The position numbers and the translations under genes were made by a program. Source: Neisseria uirgultaei (GTDB lineage: Bacteria; Pseudomonadota; Gammaproteobacteria; Burkholderiales; Neisseriaceae). From it: a DNA stretch of 64,000 bases. A model generated the notes under the pieces. It did no database searches and was not told the DNA's origin. It worked only from the letters and a program-made list of their open reading frames with translations. The stretch's first letter is position 1. Every line of letters starts with the position of its first letter. Positions 50,439-59,493 of this stretch are shown one piece after another. The DNA lies in assembly GCF_962719845.1 (NCBI RefSeq), contig NZ_CAUIYF010000006.1, positions 68,941 through 132,940 of the forward strand, read 5' to 3'.

Positions 50439-51809
50439 ATGATCAACCCCATCGCCTCGCTTTCCCCTTTAGACGGCCGTTATGTCCAATCCGTTGAAGC
50501 ATTGCGCCCGATTTTTTCAGAGTACGGCCTGATGAAGGCGCGCGTCAAAGTCGAATTAAACTGGCTCAAAGCCCTTGCCGCCGAGCCTAAGATTGCAGAA
50601 GTTCCTGCTTTCAGCGATTTTACGCTTGCCGAAATCGACACGGTGATTGAAAACTTTTCATTGGAAGACGCGGCCGCCGTCAAAGCCATCGAAGCCACGA
50701 CCAATCATGATGTCAAAGCCATCGAATATTGGCTGAAAAAACGTTTTGCCGAAGTGCCGGAAGTCGCCGCTGCCAGCGAGTTCATCCACTTTGCCTGCAC
50801 CAGTGAAGATATCAACAACCTGTCCCACGCCCTGATGCTGCAAGAGGCGCGCGAAACCGTCATCCTGCCCAAACTTGCCGAAATTATCGGCAAACTCACC
50901 GCTATGGCGCACGATCTTGCCGCCGTCCCGATGATGAGCCGCACGCATGGCCAGCCCGCCACGCCGACCACTTTGGGCAAAGAAATCGCCAATGTCGTGT
51001 ACCGCCTGCAACGCCAGTTCAAAAGCCTTCAGGCGCAAGAATTCCTCGGCAAAATCAACGGCGCGGTCGGCAACTACAACGCCCACATGGTCGCCTATCC
51101 CGATGTGGATTGGGAAGCACACTGCCGCAACTTCGTCGAAATCAGTCTCGGTCTGACCTTCAACCCCTACACCATCCAAATCGAGCCGCATGACTATATG
51201 GCGGAGTTTTTCCAAACCCTCAGCCGCATCAACACGATTCTCATCGACTTCAACCGCGATGTTTGGGGTTATATTTCATTGGGTTACTTCAAACAAAAAG
51301 TCAAAGCGGGCGAAGTCGGCTCTTCCACGATGCCGCACAAAGTCAACCCCATCGACTTTGAAAACTCCGAAGGCAACCTCGGTATGGCCAACGCCGTATT
51401 GGGCTTTTTGGCGGAAAAACTGCCGATTTCCCGCTGGCAGCGCGACCTGACCGACAGCACCGTCCTGCGCAATATGGGCGTGGGCGTGGGCTATGCCGTG
51501 TTGGGTTTCGCCGCCCACCTGCGCGGCCTGAACAAGCTCGAACCCAACCCTGCCGCGCTTGCCGCCGATTTGGATGCCACTTGGGAGCTGCTCGCCGAGC
51601 CGATTCAAACCGTGATGCGCCGTTACGGTGTCGCCAATCCTTACGAAAAACTGAAAGACCTGACGCGCGGCAAAGGCGGCATCACGCCCGAAGTGCTGAA
51701 AGGCTTTATCGGATCGCTGGAAATCCCTGCCGAAGCCAAAGCCAAATTGCTTGAGCTGACCCCCGCGCTGTATGTGGGCAAGGCTGAAGCGTTGGCGAAA
51801 CGGATTTGA
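50439..51809 (+). CDS. purB: Adenylosuccinate lyase
   Basis: 456 residues of the aspartase/fumarase superfamily. It acts twice in purine synthesis, releasing fumarate from SAICAR and from adenylosuccinate. The signature loop SSTMPHKVNPIDFENSEGN and the substrate motif TSEDINNLSHAL are present, as is the catalytic His region MSRTHGQPATPTT. It is the longer E. coli-type PurB. A DUS terminator follows. Confidence 0.95.
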   Translation: MINPIASLSPLDGRYVQSVEALRPIFSEYGLMKARVKVELNWLKALAAEPKIAEVPAFSDFTLAEIDTVIENFSLEDAAAVKAIEATTNHDVKAIEYWLKKRFAEVPEVAAASEFIHFACTSEDINNLSHALMLQEARETVILPKLAEIIGKLTAMAHDLAAVPMMSRTHGQPATPTTLGKEIANVVYRLQRQFKSLQAQEFLGKINGAVGNYNAHMVAYPDVDWEAHCRNFVEISLGLTFNPYTIQIEPHDYMAEFFQTLSRINTILIDFNRDVWGYISLGYFKQKVKAGEVGSSTMPHKVNPIDFENSEGNLGMANAVLGFLAEKLPISRWQRDLTDSTVLRNMGVGVGYAVLGFAAHLRGLNKLEPNPAALAADLDATWELLAEPIQTVMRRYGVANPYEKLKDLTRGKGGITPEVLKGFIGSLEIPAEAKAKLLELTPALYVGKAEALAKRI

Positions 51810-51825
51810 GCATTTACTGAAACCG

Positions 51826-51859
51826 ATGCCGTCTGAACGCGCGTTCAGACGGCATTTTT
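51826..51859 (+). terminator. DUS terminator after purB
   Basis: A perfect 30-base palindrome (51826-51855), two DUS joined through CGCG with almost no loop, is followed by five Ts. Confidence 0.8.
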
Positions 51860-51889
51860 AAGATAACGGGACATACGGGGGCGATATTT

Positions 51890-53758
51890 ATGCAAGCTGT
51901 CCGATACAGGCCAGAAATTGACGGATTACGGGCCGTCGCCGTGCTATCCGTCATTATTTTCCACCTGGATAACCGCTGGCTTCCCGGAGGGTTTCTGGGT
52001 GTGGACATTTTCTTTGTCATCTCGGGATTCCTCATTACCGGCATCATTCTTGCCGAAATACGGGACGGTTCTTTTTCTTTCCGGGATTTTTATACCCGAA
52101 GGATTAAGCGGATTTATCCTGCTTTTATTGCGGCCGTGTCCCTGGCTTCGGTGATTGCCTCTCAAATCTTCCTTTACGAAGATTTCAACCAAATGCGGAA
52201 AACCGTGGAGCTTTCTGCGGTTTTCTTGTCCAATATTTATCTGGGGTTTCAGCAGGGATATTTCGATTTGAGTGCCGACGAGAACCCCGTACTGCATATC
52301 TGGTCTTTGGCAGTAGAGGAACAGTATTACCTCCTGTATCCCCTTTTGCTGATATTTTGCTGCAAAAAAACCAAATCGCTACGGGTGCTGCGTAACATCA
52401 GCATCATCCTGTTCCTGATTTTGACTGCCTCATCGTTTTTGCCGGCTGCGTTTTATACCGACATCCTCAACCAACCCAATACTTATTACCTTTCGACACT
52501 GAGATTTCCCGAGCTGTTGGCAGGTTCCCTGTTGGCGGTTTATGGGCAAACGGGAAACGGCAGACGGCAAACAGTAAGCGGAAAACGGCAGTTGCTTTCA
52601 TTACTCTGCTTCGGCGCATTGCTTGCCTGCCTGTTCGTGATTGACAAACATAATCCGTTTATCCCGGGAATTACCTTGCTTCTTCCCTGCCTGCTGACGG
52701 CGTTGCTTATCCGGAGTATGCAATACGGAACGCTTCCGACCCGCATCCTGTCGGCAAGCCCCATCGTATTTGTCGGCAAAATCTCTTATTCCCTATACCT
52801 GTACCATTGGATTTTTATTGCCTTCGCCCATTACATTACAGGCGACAAACAGCTCGGACTGCCTGCCGTATCGGCGGTTGCCGCATTGACGGTCGGATTT
52901 TCCCTGTTGAGCTATTATTTGATTGAACAGCCGCTTAGAAAACGGAAGATGACCTTCAAAAAGGCATTTTTCTGCCTCTATCTTGTCCCGTCCCTGATAC
53001 TGGTCGGCTATAACCTGTACGCGAGGGGGATATTGAAACAGGAACACCTCCGCCCGTTGCCCGGCGCGCCCCTTGCTGCGGAAAATCATTTCCCGGAAAC
53101 CGTCCTGACCCTCGGCGACTCGCACGCCGGACACCTGCGTGGGTTTCTGGATTATGTCGGCGGCAGGGAAGGGTGGAAAGCCAAAATCCTGTCCCTCGAT
53201 TCGGAGTGTTTGGTTTGGGTGGATACGAAATTGGCAGACAACCAGCTATGTCGAAAATACTGGGATGAAGTTGAAAAAGCCGAAGCCGTTTTCATTGCCC
53301 AATTCTATGATTTGAGGATGGGCGGACAGCCCGTGCCGAGATTTGAAGCGCAATCTTTCCTGATACCCGGGTTCCAAGCCCGATTCAGGGAAACCGTCAA
53401 GAGGATTGCCGCCGTCAAACCCGTATATGTTTTTGCGAATAATGCATCAATCAGCCGTTCGCCCTTGAGGGAGGAAAAATTGAAAAGATTTGCCGCAAAC
53501 CAATACCTCCGCCCCATTCAGGCTATGGGCGACATCGGCAAGAGCAATCAGGCGGTTTTTGATTTGATTAAAGATATTCCCAATGTGCATTGGGTGGACG
53601 CACAGAAATACCTGCCCAAAAACACGGTCGAAATACACGGCCGCTATCTTTACGGCGACCAAGACCACCTGACCTATTTCGGTTCTTATTATATGGGGCG
53701 GGAATTTCACAAACACGAAAGCTTGCTCAAGCATTCACACGGAGGCGCATTGCAGTAG
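51890..53758 (+). CDS. OafA-type acyltransferase with SGNH domain
   Basis: 622 residues. Residues about 1-370 form the multi-helix acyltransferase-3 domain (YRPEIDGLRAVAVLSVIIFH with the conserved His; FVISGFLIT; SLAVEEQYYLLYP). The C-terminal periplasmic part has an SGNH-hydrolase-like site: LGDSHAG with Ser411, and D590-x-x-H593 in GDQDHLTYFG. Such fusions O-acetylate surface glycans such as LOS, capsule or glycoprotein sugars. The acceptor is unknown. No homopolymer tract is near the start, unlike the known phase-variable neisserial acetyltransferases. Confidence 0.85.
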   Translation: MQAVRYRPEIDGLRAVAVLSVIIFHLDNRWLPGGFLGVDIFFVISGFLITGIILAEIRDGSFSFRDFYTRRIKRIYPAFIAAVSLASVIASQIFLYEDFNQMRKTVELSAVFLSNIYLGFQQGYFDLSADENPVLHIWSLAVEEQYYLLYPLLLIFCCKKTKSLRVLRNISIILFLILTASSFLPAAFYTDILNQPNTYYLSTLRFPELLAGSLLAVYGQTGNGRRQTVSGKRQLLSLLCFGALLACLFVIDKHNPFIPGITLLLPCLLTALLIRSMQYGTLPTRILSASPIVFVGKISYSLYLYHWIFIAFAHYITGDKQLGLPAVSAVAALTVGFSLLSYYLIEQPLRKRKMTFKKAFFCLYLVPSLILVGYNLYARGILKQEHLRPLPGAPLAAENHFPETVLTLGDSHAGHLRGFLDYVGGREGWKAKILSLDSECLVWVDTKLADNQLCRKYWDEVEKAEAVFIAQFYDLRMGGQPVPRFEAQSFLIPGFQARFRETVKRIAAVKPVYVFANNASISRSPLREEKLKRFAANQYLRPIQAMGDIGKSNQAVFDLIKDIPNVHWVDAQKYLPKNTVEIHGRYLYGDQDHLTYFGSYYMGREFHKHESLLKHSHGGALQ

Positions 53759-53815
53759 CCTGCCTTCTTGTCGGATATCGCCTTTGGCGGGTTTGCCCTT
53801 CGGGGCGGCGGCTTT

Positions 53816-53921
53816 TATAGTGGATTAACAAAAATCAGGACAAGGCGACGAAGCCGCAGACAGTACAAATAGTACGGCAAGGCGAGGCAACGCTGTACTG
53901 GTTTAAATTTAATCCACTATA
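53816..53921. repeat. Correia repeat enclosed element (106 bp)
   Basis: TATAGTGGATTAA at 53816 and its inverse ending in CCACTATA at 53921 bound a 106-bp element, the size of the short Correia class. These miniature insertion elements carry terminal inverted repeats, a TA target duplication and sometimes promoters or RNase III sites. It sits between the acyltransferase and the DUF533 gene. Confidence 0.93.
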
Positions 53922-53989
53922 TTTTGCCGTTTTGAGGCCGGGGTCGGGAATAACCGTTTTTTGATGACTTTCCCTCCCTGGCTGTGTCA

Positions 53990-54604
53990 TTAAATTCCCA
54001 ATTGCCTTTCCAAACTCTCCACCAGATTGTCATCCAGTTTCAAAGCCTGCGACAGACGGGCGAGGAAGACGGTTTCTTTCCGCGACAAATCGGCACATAC
54101 CAGTCTTGCCGCCAGATAGGCCTCCGCTGCCAACGCCTCATCGTTGCCGACGGAGGCGGCGATGTCTTCGATGCTTGCGGGCAGGCGGTATTCGGCGGCG
54201 AGCCATGCGGCAGTTTCGGGGTCTGTGCCGCTTTCCTGTTCGATAGTCCGGCGTTCGGCTTCGTCTATCATGCCGTCTGAAGCAGCGGCGGCTATCATTG
54301 CGCGCAATACGGTGCGGTTGTATGTTTCTTCAGTTTCTCCGGCAGGTTGGAAATCGCTTTGTGTTACGGTTGCCCGCCCTTTGTTTTGCTGCCACATCTG
54401 ATAGCCTCGGTAGGCGAGGTAGCCCAAAGCGGCGGTTGAACCGATTTTGGTAATGGTTTTGCGGTTTTTACCGTTCAGCAGCATGGAGGCGACACCGGCA
54501 ACCAGCGCGCCTCCGCCAAATGAATTGAGCGGGCTGTCGGAGAATGTGGTGCCTTTTTTTTGAACCGTGCTTAAGACTTGGTTGAGCAGCCGGGTGAAGT
54601 TCAT
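53990..54604 (-). CDS. DUF533 / TerB-like inner-membrane protein
   Basis: 204 residues: an N-terminal amphipathic segment, one hydrophobic glycine-rich helix (about 30-62), a linker and a helical TerB-like domain (AMIAAAASDGMIDEAERRTIE) from about 100. This layout matches DUF533 proteins (E. coli YebE type), envelope-associated and of unknown function. A DUS lies in the coding sequence (SDGMID). Confidence 0.78.
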   Translation of the reverse strand: MNFTRLLNQVLSTVQKKGTTFSDSPLNSFGGGALVAGVASMLLNGKNRKTITKIGSTAALGYLAYRGYQMWQQNKGRATVTQSDFQPAGETEETYNRTVLRAMIAAAASDGMIDEAERRTIEQESGTDPETAAWLAAEYRLPASIEDIAASVGNDEALAAEAYLAARLVCADLSRKETVFLARLSQALKLDDNLVESLERQLGI

Positions 54605-54639
54605 GATTTTTCCTTTCTGTTGCGGGAAGGGCGGTATGT

Positions 54640-56790
54640 TTACCCTATCCTTTTAAACGGTGGCAGGCCGGCTAGTAATTGTTGACCGTACCGCTGTGTT
54701 TTGATGCGGTTGTCGAGGATGGTTACGCGGCCGTAGTCTTGTTCGGTGCGGATGAGGCGGCCGACAGCCTGGATGAGTTTGATGCCGGCTTCGGGGACGG
54801 TGATTTCAATAAAAGGGTTGCCGCCGCGCTGTTCTATCCAGCGGTTTTGGGTTTTTTCGATGGGGTTGTCCGGCATCGCAAACGGCAGCTTGGCAATGAT
54901 AACTTGCACGCAGGCGGTGCCGGGCAGGTCGAGGCCTTCGGCAAAACTGTCGAGGCCAAAAATAATGCTGGCTTTGCCTTCGGCAATGGCTTGATGATGC
55001 CTTTGTAAAAGAACGGCCTTGGGCAACTCGCCCTGCACAAGCAGAAGCGGCAAGTATTCGTCAGGCAGGCGCAGGGCGACATCCTGCATTTGTTTGCGCG
55101 AGGAAAACAGGACGAGTGTGCCGATGGCTTCGGTGGGCGAAATAAGCTTGGGCAGCCATTCGATGATGGCGGCGGTGTGGGCTTCGGGGTCTTTGGGGCT
55201 GGCGTATATGGGGGGGATGTAGAGTTCGCCCTGTTTTTCAAAGTCAAAGGGGCTTTTGAGGGCGAGGGTGGTGGTTTCGGGCAACCATTGCAGCCCGGTT
55301 TGGCGCAGCATTAGGTTAAAGTTGCCCAAGGATTGCAGGGTGGCGGAGGTCAATACCGCGCCTGCCGCGCGCCGCCACAGGCTGTTGGCAAGGTGGGACG
55401 CGCTGCTGATGGGGCTGGCGTTGAAAATGTAGTCGTTTTTGTCGTCGGCACGGCGGGTTATCCATTTTGCCAGCGGCTCTTCGCCTTCGAGGGGGACGGT
55501 GGAGAGCAAATCCCAAACCGCGCTGATTTGTTCGATACGGGCGATAAAAAGGCCGAACTCGCTGGTCAGGCGGTCGAGGAGCGCGCCGTCTTGTTCTTTT
55601 TCGCGGCGTGCGGCAGAAAGCGCATCGTTCAGCCCGATAACGTGTTTGAGCAGGCTGCGCGCAGCAATGGCCGTATTGGAAACGGTGGTTTCGAGGCCTT
55701 CGGGGATTTTGCCGTCTTCCCACAGCCAAGTCGGTTCGCTGTTGGTTCGTCTGTCGTTTTCAGACACCCCCAGACTTAAAGACGGCTCTTCCGCCAAATG
55801 GAATTGCCATTCGTGCAGGCTGTCGAGCAAGGATGCGGCGGCTTCGTCGGCCAGGTTGGCAAGTTCGGCTTTATCGGTAAGCGCGGCAATTTTGCCGGTA
55901 AGCTGCGGCAGTTTTTCCAGCGTCCAAACGGCAATATTCCATGAATGTTCGGCGGCAAAACGGCTGAGGGCTTTTTTGGGCAGATGGTGCGCTTCGTCGA
56001 TGCAATAGAAACTGTTTTCTGGCTCAGGCAGAATCACACCGCCGCCCATGCTGATGTCGGCAAGCAGAAGGTCATGGTTGGCAACGACGACATCGACGGT
56101 TTCCAACATATCGCGTGCCAGGTAAAAAGGGCATTCCGGACGGTTGGGACAGGCGGCTTTCAGGCAGCCGTGGCGGTCGTTGGTCACTTTGAGCCAAATC
56201 GCGTCATCGATTTTTTCCGGCCAAGTGTCGCGGTCGCCGTTGAACCGTCGGGCGGAAAATTCGTCGGCGATGTCGCGCAGCAGCTTCAATTCTTCCGGCT
56301 TGGGTTTGCTGTCCCACAAGACAGCGGGGGCTTCAAAGCCGAGCAGGTTTTGCTGGGCGTTGCTTTGCGTCAGTTGATAGAGTTTGTAGGGGCAGAGATA
56401 GCGGCCGCGCCCTTTGGCAAGCGCAAAGGTCAGTTCCAAACCGCTTTTTTCGACCAGAAACGGCAAATCGCGGTCAACCAACTGCTCCTGCAAGGCAACC
56501 GTCGCGCTGCTGACAATCAGCCGTTTGCCGCGCGTTTGCGCCATGATGCCGCCTGCAAGCAGGTAGGCAAGCGATTTGCCCACGCCGGTCGGGCCTTCGA
56601 TTACGGCAATGCTCTCGCCCTCGCGCTTGGGCGGCTCGCCGCCCTCTTCGCGCGTCAGCGTCTGTGAAAAAGCGTTGGCAACCGCCGCAATCATTTCCCG
56701 CTGCGAAGCGCGGGGACGGAAACCTGGCAGGTTTTTGCCGATATTTTGGTAATGGTCGCGGATGGCGTTTTTTTCTAAATCGGTGAGCAT
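54640..56790 (-). CDS. dinG: ATP-dependent DNA helicase DinG
   Basis: 716 residues of the XPD-like superfamily 2 helicases. Walker A is GPTGVGKSLAYL, the DEAH box is CIDEAHHLPKK, and the 4Fe-4S cysteines lie between them (CPYKLYQ, then CLKAACPNRPECPF). Motif VI is QAVGRLIRTEQDYG. DinG unwinds 5'-3', including R-loops and quadruplexes. Neisserial DinG has been studied with respect to the pilE quadruplex, but no pilE lies here. Confidence 0.92.
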   Translation of the reverse strand: MLTDLEKNAIRDHYQNIGKNLPGFRPRASQREMIAAVANAFSQTLTREEGGEPPKREGESIAVIEGPTGVGKSLAYLLAGGIMAQTRGKRLIVSSATVALQEQLVDRDLPFLVEKSGLELTFALAKGRGRYLCPYKLYQLTQSNAQQNLLGFEAPAVLWDSKPKPEELKLLRDIADEFSARRFNGDRDTWPEKIDDAIWLKVTNDRHGCLKAACPNRPECPFYLARDMLETVDVVVANHDLLLADISMGGGVILPEPENSFYCIDEAHHLPKKALSRFAAEHSWNIAVWTLEKLPQLTGKIAALTDKAELANLADEAAASLLDSLHEWQFHLAEEPSLSLGVSENDRRTNSEPTWLWEDGKIPEGLETTVSNTAIAARSLLKHVIGLNDALSAARREKEQDGALLDRLTSEFGLFIARIEQISAVWDLLSTVPLEGEEPLAKWITRRADDKNDYIFNASPISSASHLANSLWRRAAGAVLTSATLQSLGNFNLMLRQTGLQWLPETTTLALKSPFDFEKQGELYIPPIYASPKDPEAHTAAIIEWLPKLISPTEAIGTLVLFSSRKQMQDVALRLPDEYLPLLLVQGELPKAVLLQRHHQAIAEGKASIIFGLDSFAEGLDLPGTACVQVIIAKLPFAMPDNPIEKTQNRWIEQRGGNPFIEITVPEAGIKLIQAVGRLIRTEQDYGRVTILDNRIKTQRYGQQLLAGLPPFKRIG

Positions 56791-56879
56791 GGCGTTTTGT
56801 ACGGCGGTAGAAGTGGGCTTATTTTAACATCGCACGGAAGCGGTACAATATCGTTGTCGGAAAGGGGGTGAGGTGAATC

Positions 56880-57116
56880 GTGCGGACGTGGTTGGTTTTT
56901 TGGTTGCGGCGTTTGAAATACCCGTTGTTGCTTTGGATTGCGGATATGCTGCTGTACCGGTTGTTGGGCGGCGCGGAAATCGAATGCGGCCGTTGCCCTG
57001 TACCGCCGATGACGGATTGGCAGCATTTTTTGCTGGCGATGGGAACGGTGTCGGCTTGGGTGGCGGTGATTTGGGCATATCTGATTATTGAAAGTGAAAA
57101 AAACGGAAGATATTGA
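56880..57116 (+). CDS. Small two-TM membrane protein
   Basis: 78 residues with two hydrophobic segments (about 4-27 and 49-68) and a CGRCP motif between them. Start is a GTG at 56880 with GAGGTGAATC upstream. An overlapping frame with a GTG at 56873 also has a moderate length, so the choice is uncertain. Divergent from dinG; function unknown. Confidence 0.45.
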   Translation: MRTWLVFWLRRLKYPLLLWIADMLLYRLLGGAEIECGRCPVPPMTDWQHFLLAMGTVSAWVAVIWAYLIIESEKNGRY

Positions 57117-57130
57117 GTCATTCGGACACA

Positions 57131-57166
57131 ATGCCGTCTGAAACGGAAGTTCAGACGGCATTTGTT
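57131..57166. terminator. Bidirectional DUS terminator
   Basis: ATGCCGTCTGAA (57131-57142) pairs with TTCAGACGGCAT (57150-57161); Ts follow on the plus strand. It separates two convergent genes. Confidence 0.75.
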
Positions 57167-57183
57167 TTAGGTTGCCGTGCCGC

Positions 57184-58485
57184 TTAGGGAATACCGGCGA
57201 CAGGATGGGCGGGATAGCCGTGGGTGTCGATGCTGCCGGCGGCGCGCCACGGGGTATGGATGACTGCCGCCGGTAGGTGGGCAAGCTCGGGGATATGCCG
57301 TCTGACAAAGGTGCCGTCGGGGTCGGTCTTGTGTGCGGCGGCGGCAATGTCGGGGCAGGTGTGCCGTGAGGCGGTAAGCCGCCAGTTGCTTTGGTTGATT
57401 GCTGCATCGAAATCGGTCAGCTGTCGGGCAAACCATATCTCGCCTTCGCGGCGGGGGAGGTTTAAAACGTGGCAGAAAAAGTCCGCGCTCAAGCGTCTCA
57501 GGGTGGGGTGGAGGCTGCCGGTCTTGTGCAAACAGCGCATAGAGGCATCGATAATCGGAATGCCGGTCCGGCCCTGCTGCCAAAGCGTCAGGCGCAGGGT
57601 GTGTTCCGGATTGCCGTCTGAAGGGTCGTCATCCGCGTGCTGCAAGGCAAGTTGAAGGAAAAAATCGCGGCGGATGATGTTGTCCGCCCACGCGTTTAGA
57701 CGGAGTTCGAGGCTTTCCCGCGCGAGCAGGCGCGGCGAGATGCAGCCGGCACTCAAATACGCACCCATCAGCGAAGTGTTTTTGCGCGAGGGGAAATCCT
57801 TTAAAACGGAGTAGGAAGCCGCCTGTTCGAGAAACCGCCGCCACTGCCGCCAAGCCGCCGTTTCACCGCCGTTTTGCGGCAGGAAGATGCCGTCTGAAAG
57901 AACGGCAGGTTGCGGGGCGGAAAGGTTTTCGGGGAAGGGTTGGCGGTATGCCGCGAATGGGTCCGGACCGGCGGGGGGCTGCTTGGAAAAGCGGTCGAGC
58001 CATACTTCGCGGTAGCGGTCGAAATCGGCATATGCCGTGCCGCCGTCGGGTATCAGGTCGGTTTTGCCGAAAACGGCGCGGTCGTTGACGAAGGTTAACG
58101 CGATGCCGTGTTTGTCCAATTCGTGCCAAAGGGCGTTGTCGGCGAGTTTGTCGGCAAAAGTATGGGATTCGTCGGCGATGACGGTGCGGATATTGAGGCG
58201 GACGGCGAGCCGGACGAGCCCGGCAGGCGATGCCGCCGTGTAGAACGGAATGCCGCGCCCGGCAAGCCCTTGGGCGAGTTCGGCGGCGGATTGGCGGTAG
58301 AACGCGGCGCGGCGAGGGTTGTCTGTTTCGGCATCGTCAATCCAAATACCGATAATGGGCAAACCTTCGGCAACGGCGGCGCATAAGGCGGCGTTGTCGC
58401 GGATGCGGAGGTTTTGGCGGAACCAAACGAGCGTGTGCGCGGCGCGCGTGTCCGCATAAAGGGGGCGAGCGGTTTCAGACGGCAT
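57184..58485 (-). CDS. phrB: Photolyase/cryptochrome family protein, divergent
   Basis: 433 residues. An alpha/beta photolyase domain (TLVWFRQNLRIRDNAAL) and a helical FAD domain (GRTGIPIIDASMRCLHKTGSLHPTLRR) are clear. The region DFDAAINQSNWRLTASRH is unlike the usual DGDxAANxxxWQWxAGTG of class I photolyases, so the tryptophan chain and substrate pocket are altered. DNA repair activity should not be assumed. The ATG lies in a DUS (MPSETA) shared with the end of the LysR gene; the reading frames overlap by 11 bases. Confidence 0.85.
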   Translation of the reverse strand: MPSETARPLYADTRAAHTLVWFRQNLRIRDNAALCAAVAEGLPIIGIWIDDAETDNPRRAAFYRQSAAELAQGLAGRGIPFYTAASPAGLVRLAVRLNIRTVIADESHTFADKLADNALWHELDKHGIALTFVNDRAVFGKTDLIPDGGTAYADFDRYREVWLDRFSKQPPAGPDPFAAYRQPFPENLSAPQPAVLSDGIFLPQNGGETAAWRQWRRFLEQAASYSVLKDFPSRKNTSLMGAYLSAGCISPRLLARESLELRLNAWADNIIRRDFFLQLALQHADDDPSDGNPEHTLRLTLWQQGRTGIPIIDASMRCLHKTGSLHPTLRRLSADFFCHVLNLPRREGEIWFARQLTDFDAAINQSNWRLTASRHTCPDIAAAAHKTDPDGTFVRRHIPELAHLPAAVIHTPWRAAGSIDTHGYPAHPVAGIP

Positions 58486-59386
58486 TTCGGCAGCCTTTCC
58501 TGCTGGCGATTTTTTCGTTCAGAAAATCGATGAAGCTGCGGACTTTCGCGCTTAAGAATGCCCTGTCCGCATAAACGGCGTTCAGCCGGTCGGTCGGGAC
58601 GGCGTATCCGGGCAGCAGCCTCACCAGCGTGCCGCAGCGCAAATCGTGTTCCGCCGCCCAAAGCGGCTGATAACCGATGCACGCGCCTGCCTTAATCATT
58701 TCGCGCATCATCAGCGTGTTGTCGGTACGGATGACGGGGGTCAGTTCAAGCCGGTATTTTTTGCCGTCCGATTTGCGGGTGAGGTCGAGTTTCTGCTGGT
58801 TGGTGTAGGTCGGCAGGACGGCGGGCAGCCCCACCACTTCTTCCGGCGTTTCCGGCACGCTGTTGCGCCTCAGGAAGTCGGGCGAGGCGAGCAGGGCAAA
58901 TTCGATTTCCGCCAGCGGGCGCGCGATTAGCGAAGGGGACAGGGTTTGGGAAACGCGCAACGCCAAATCCACGCCTTCGGCAATCAAATCGACGTGGCGG
59001 TTGTCCAAAATCAGTTCTAATGTTACTTCGGGATAACGTTCGCGGTATTCCGCCAGCCAGTTGCATATCAGGCTGCCGGCAAACCACAGCGGCATCGTTA
59101 CGCGCAGCAGCCCCTGCGGTTTTTCCGTCCCCCCGGCGGCTTTTTGGGCGGCATCGTCGAGCGTGTCGAGCGCGTAACTGCATTGCCGGTAGTATTCTTC
59201 CCCGGCTTCGGTCAGGCTGAGGTTGCGGCTGTTGCGGTGCAGGAGTTTGGCTTGGACGGTGTTTTCCAAGTGGCTGACGTGTTTGCTTGCCATTGCGGTG
59301 GAGATGCCGAGCGCGTCGGCGGCGCGGGTGAAGCCGCCGCTTTGGACGACTTGGCGGAAAACTTTGAGGCTGAACAGGGTGTCCAT
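58475..59386 (-). CDS. LysR-family transcriptional regulator
   Basis: 303 residues: winged helix-turn-helix at about 1-60 (SGGFTRAADALGISTAMASKHV, split here) and a periplasmic-binding-like effector domain. It is distinct in sequence from CrgA. It is divergent from the DoxX-nitroreductase pair (107-bp gap), the classic arrangement for a LysR regulator controlling its neighbours. Its end, RNAV-stop, is encoded by a DUS that also supplies the phrB start. Confidence 0.88.
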   Translation of the reverse strand: MDTLFSLKVFRQVVQSGGFTRAADALGISTAMASKHVSHLENTVQAKLLHRNSRNLSLTEAGEEYYRQCSYALDTLDDAAQKAAGGTEKPQGLLRVTMPLWFAGSLICNWLAEYRERYPEVTLELILDNRHVDLIAEGVDLALRVSQTLSPSLIARPLAEIEFALLASPDFLRRNSVPETPEEVVGLPAVLPTYTNQQKLDLTRKSDGKKYRLELTPVIRTDNTLMMREMIKAGACIGYQPLWAAEHDLRCGTLVRLLPGYAVPTDRLNAVYADRAFLSAKVRSFIDFLNEKIASRKGCRNAV

Positions 59387-59493
59387 ATTTTCTTGTGTGG
59401 AAAAGTTGTATCAATAAAAGCAGTATATATTTGAAAAGGGGAAACATCTATACTCTGCCGCCTGAAATGAAGATAAATACCGAAGGAGCTTTT
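59387..59493. promoter_or_regulatory. Divergent LysR-doxX control region
   Basis: AT-rich 107-bp gap. TATACT at 59449-59454 is a good -10 for the doxX side; its -35 is poor, as in activator-dependent promoters. AAGGAG (59483-59488) is the doxX ribosome-binding site. A LysR operator is expected but no clear T-N11-A palindrome stands out. Confidence 0.45.

Noticed and set aside
51880..51889. Phase-variable G tract before the acyltransferase
   Set aside because: Only a G5 run is present upstream and it is outside the coding frame; too short for slipped-strand switching.
53816..53921. Insertion sequence
   Set aside because: No transposase; size and terminal repeats fit a non-autonomous Correia element.
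56775..57407. 210-codon minus-strand open frame between phrB and dinG
   Set aside because: Proline- and serine-rich low-complexity sequence that runs through a DUS terminator and overlaps both dinG and phrB; probably noncoding.
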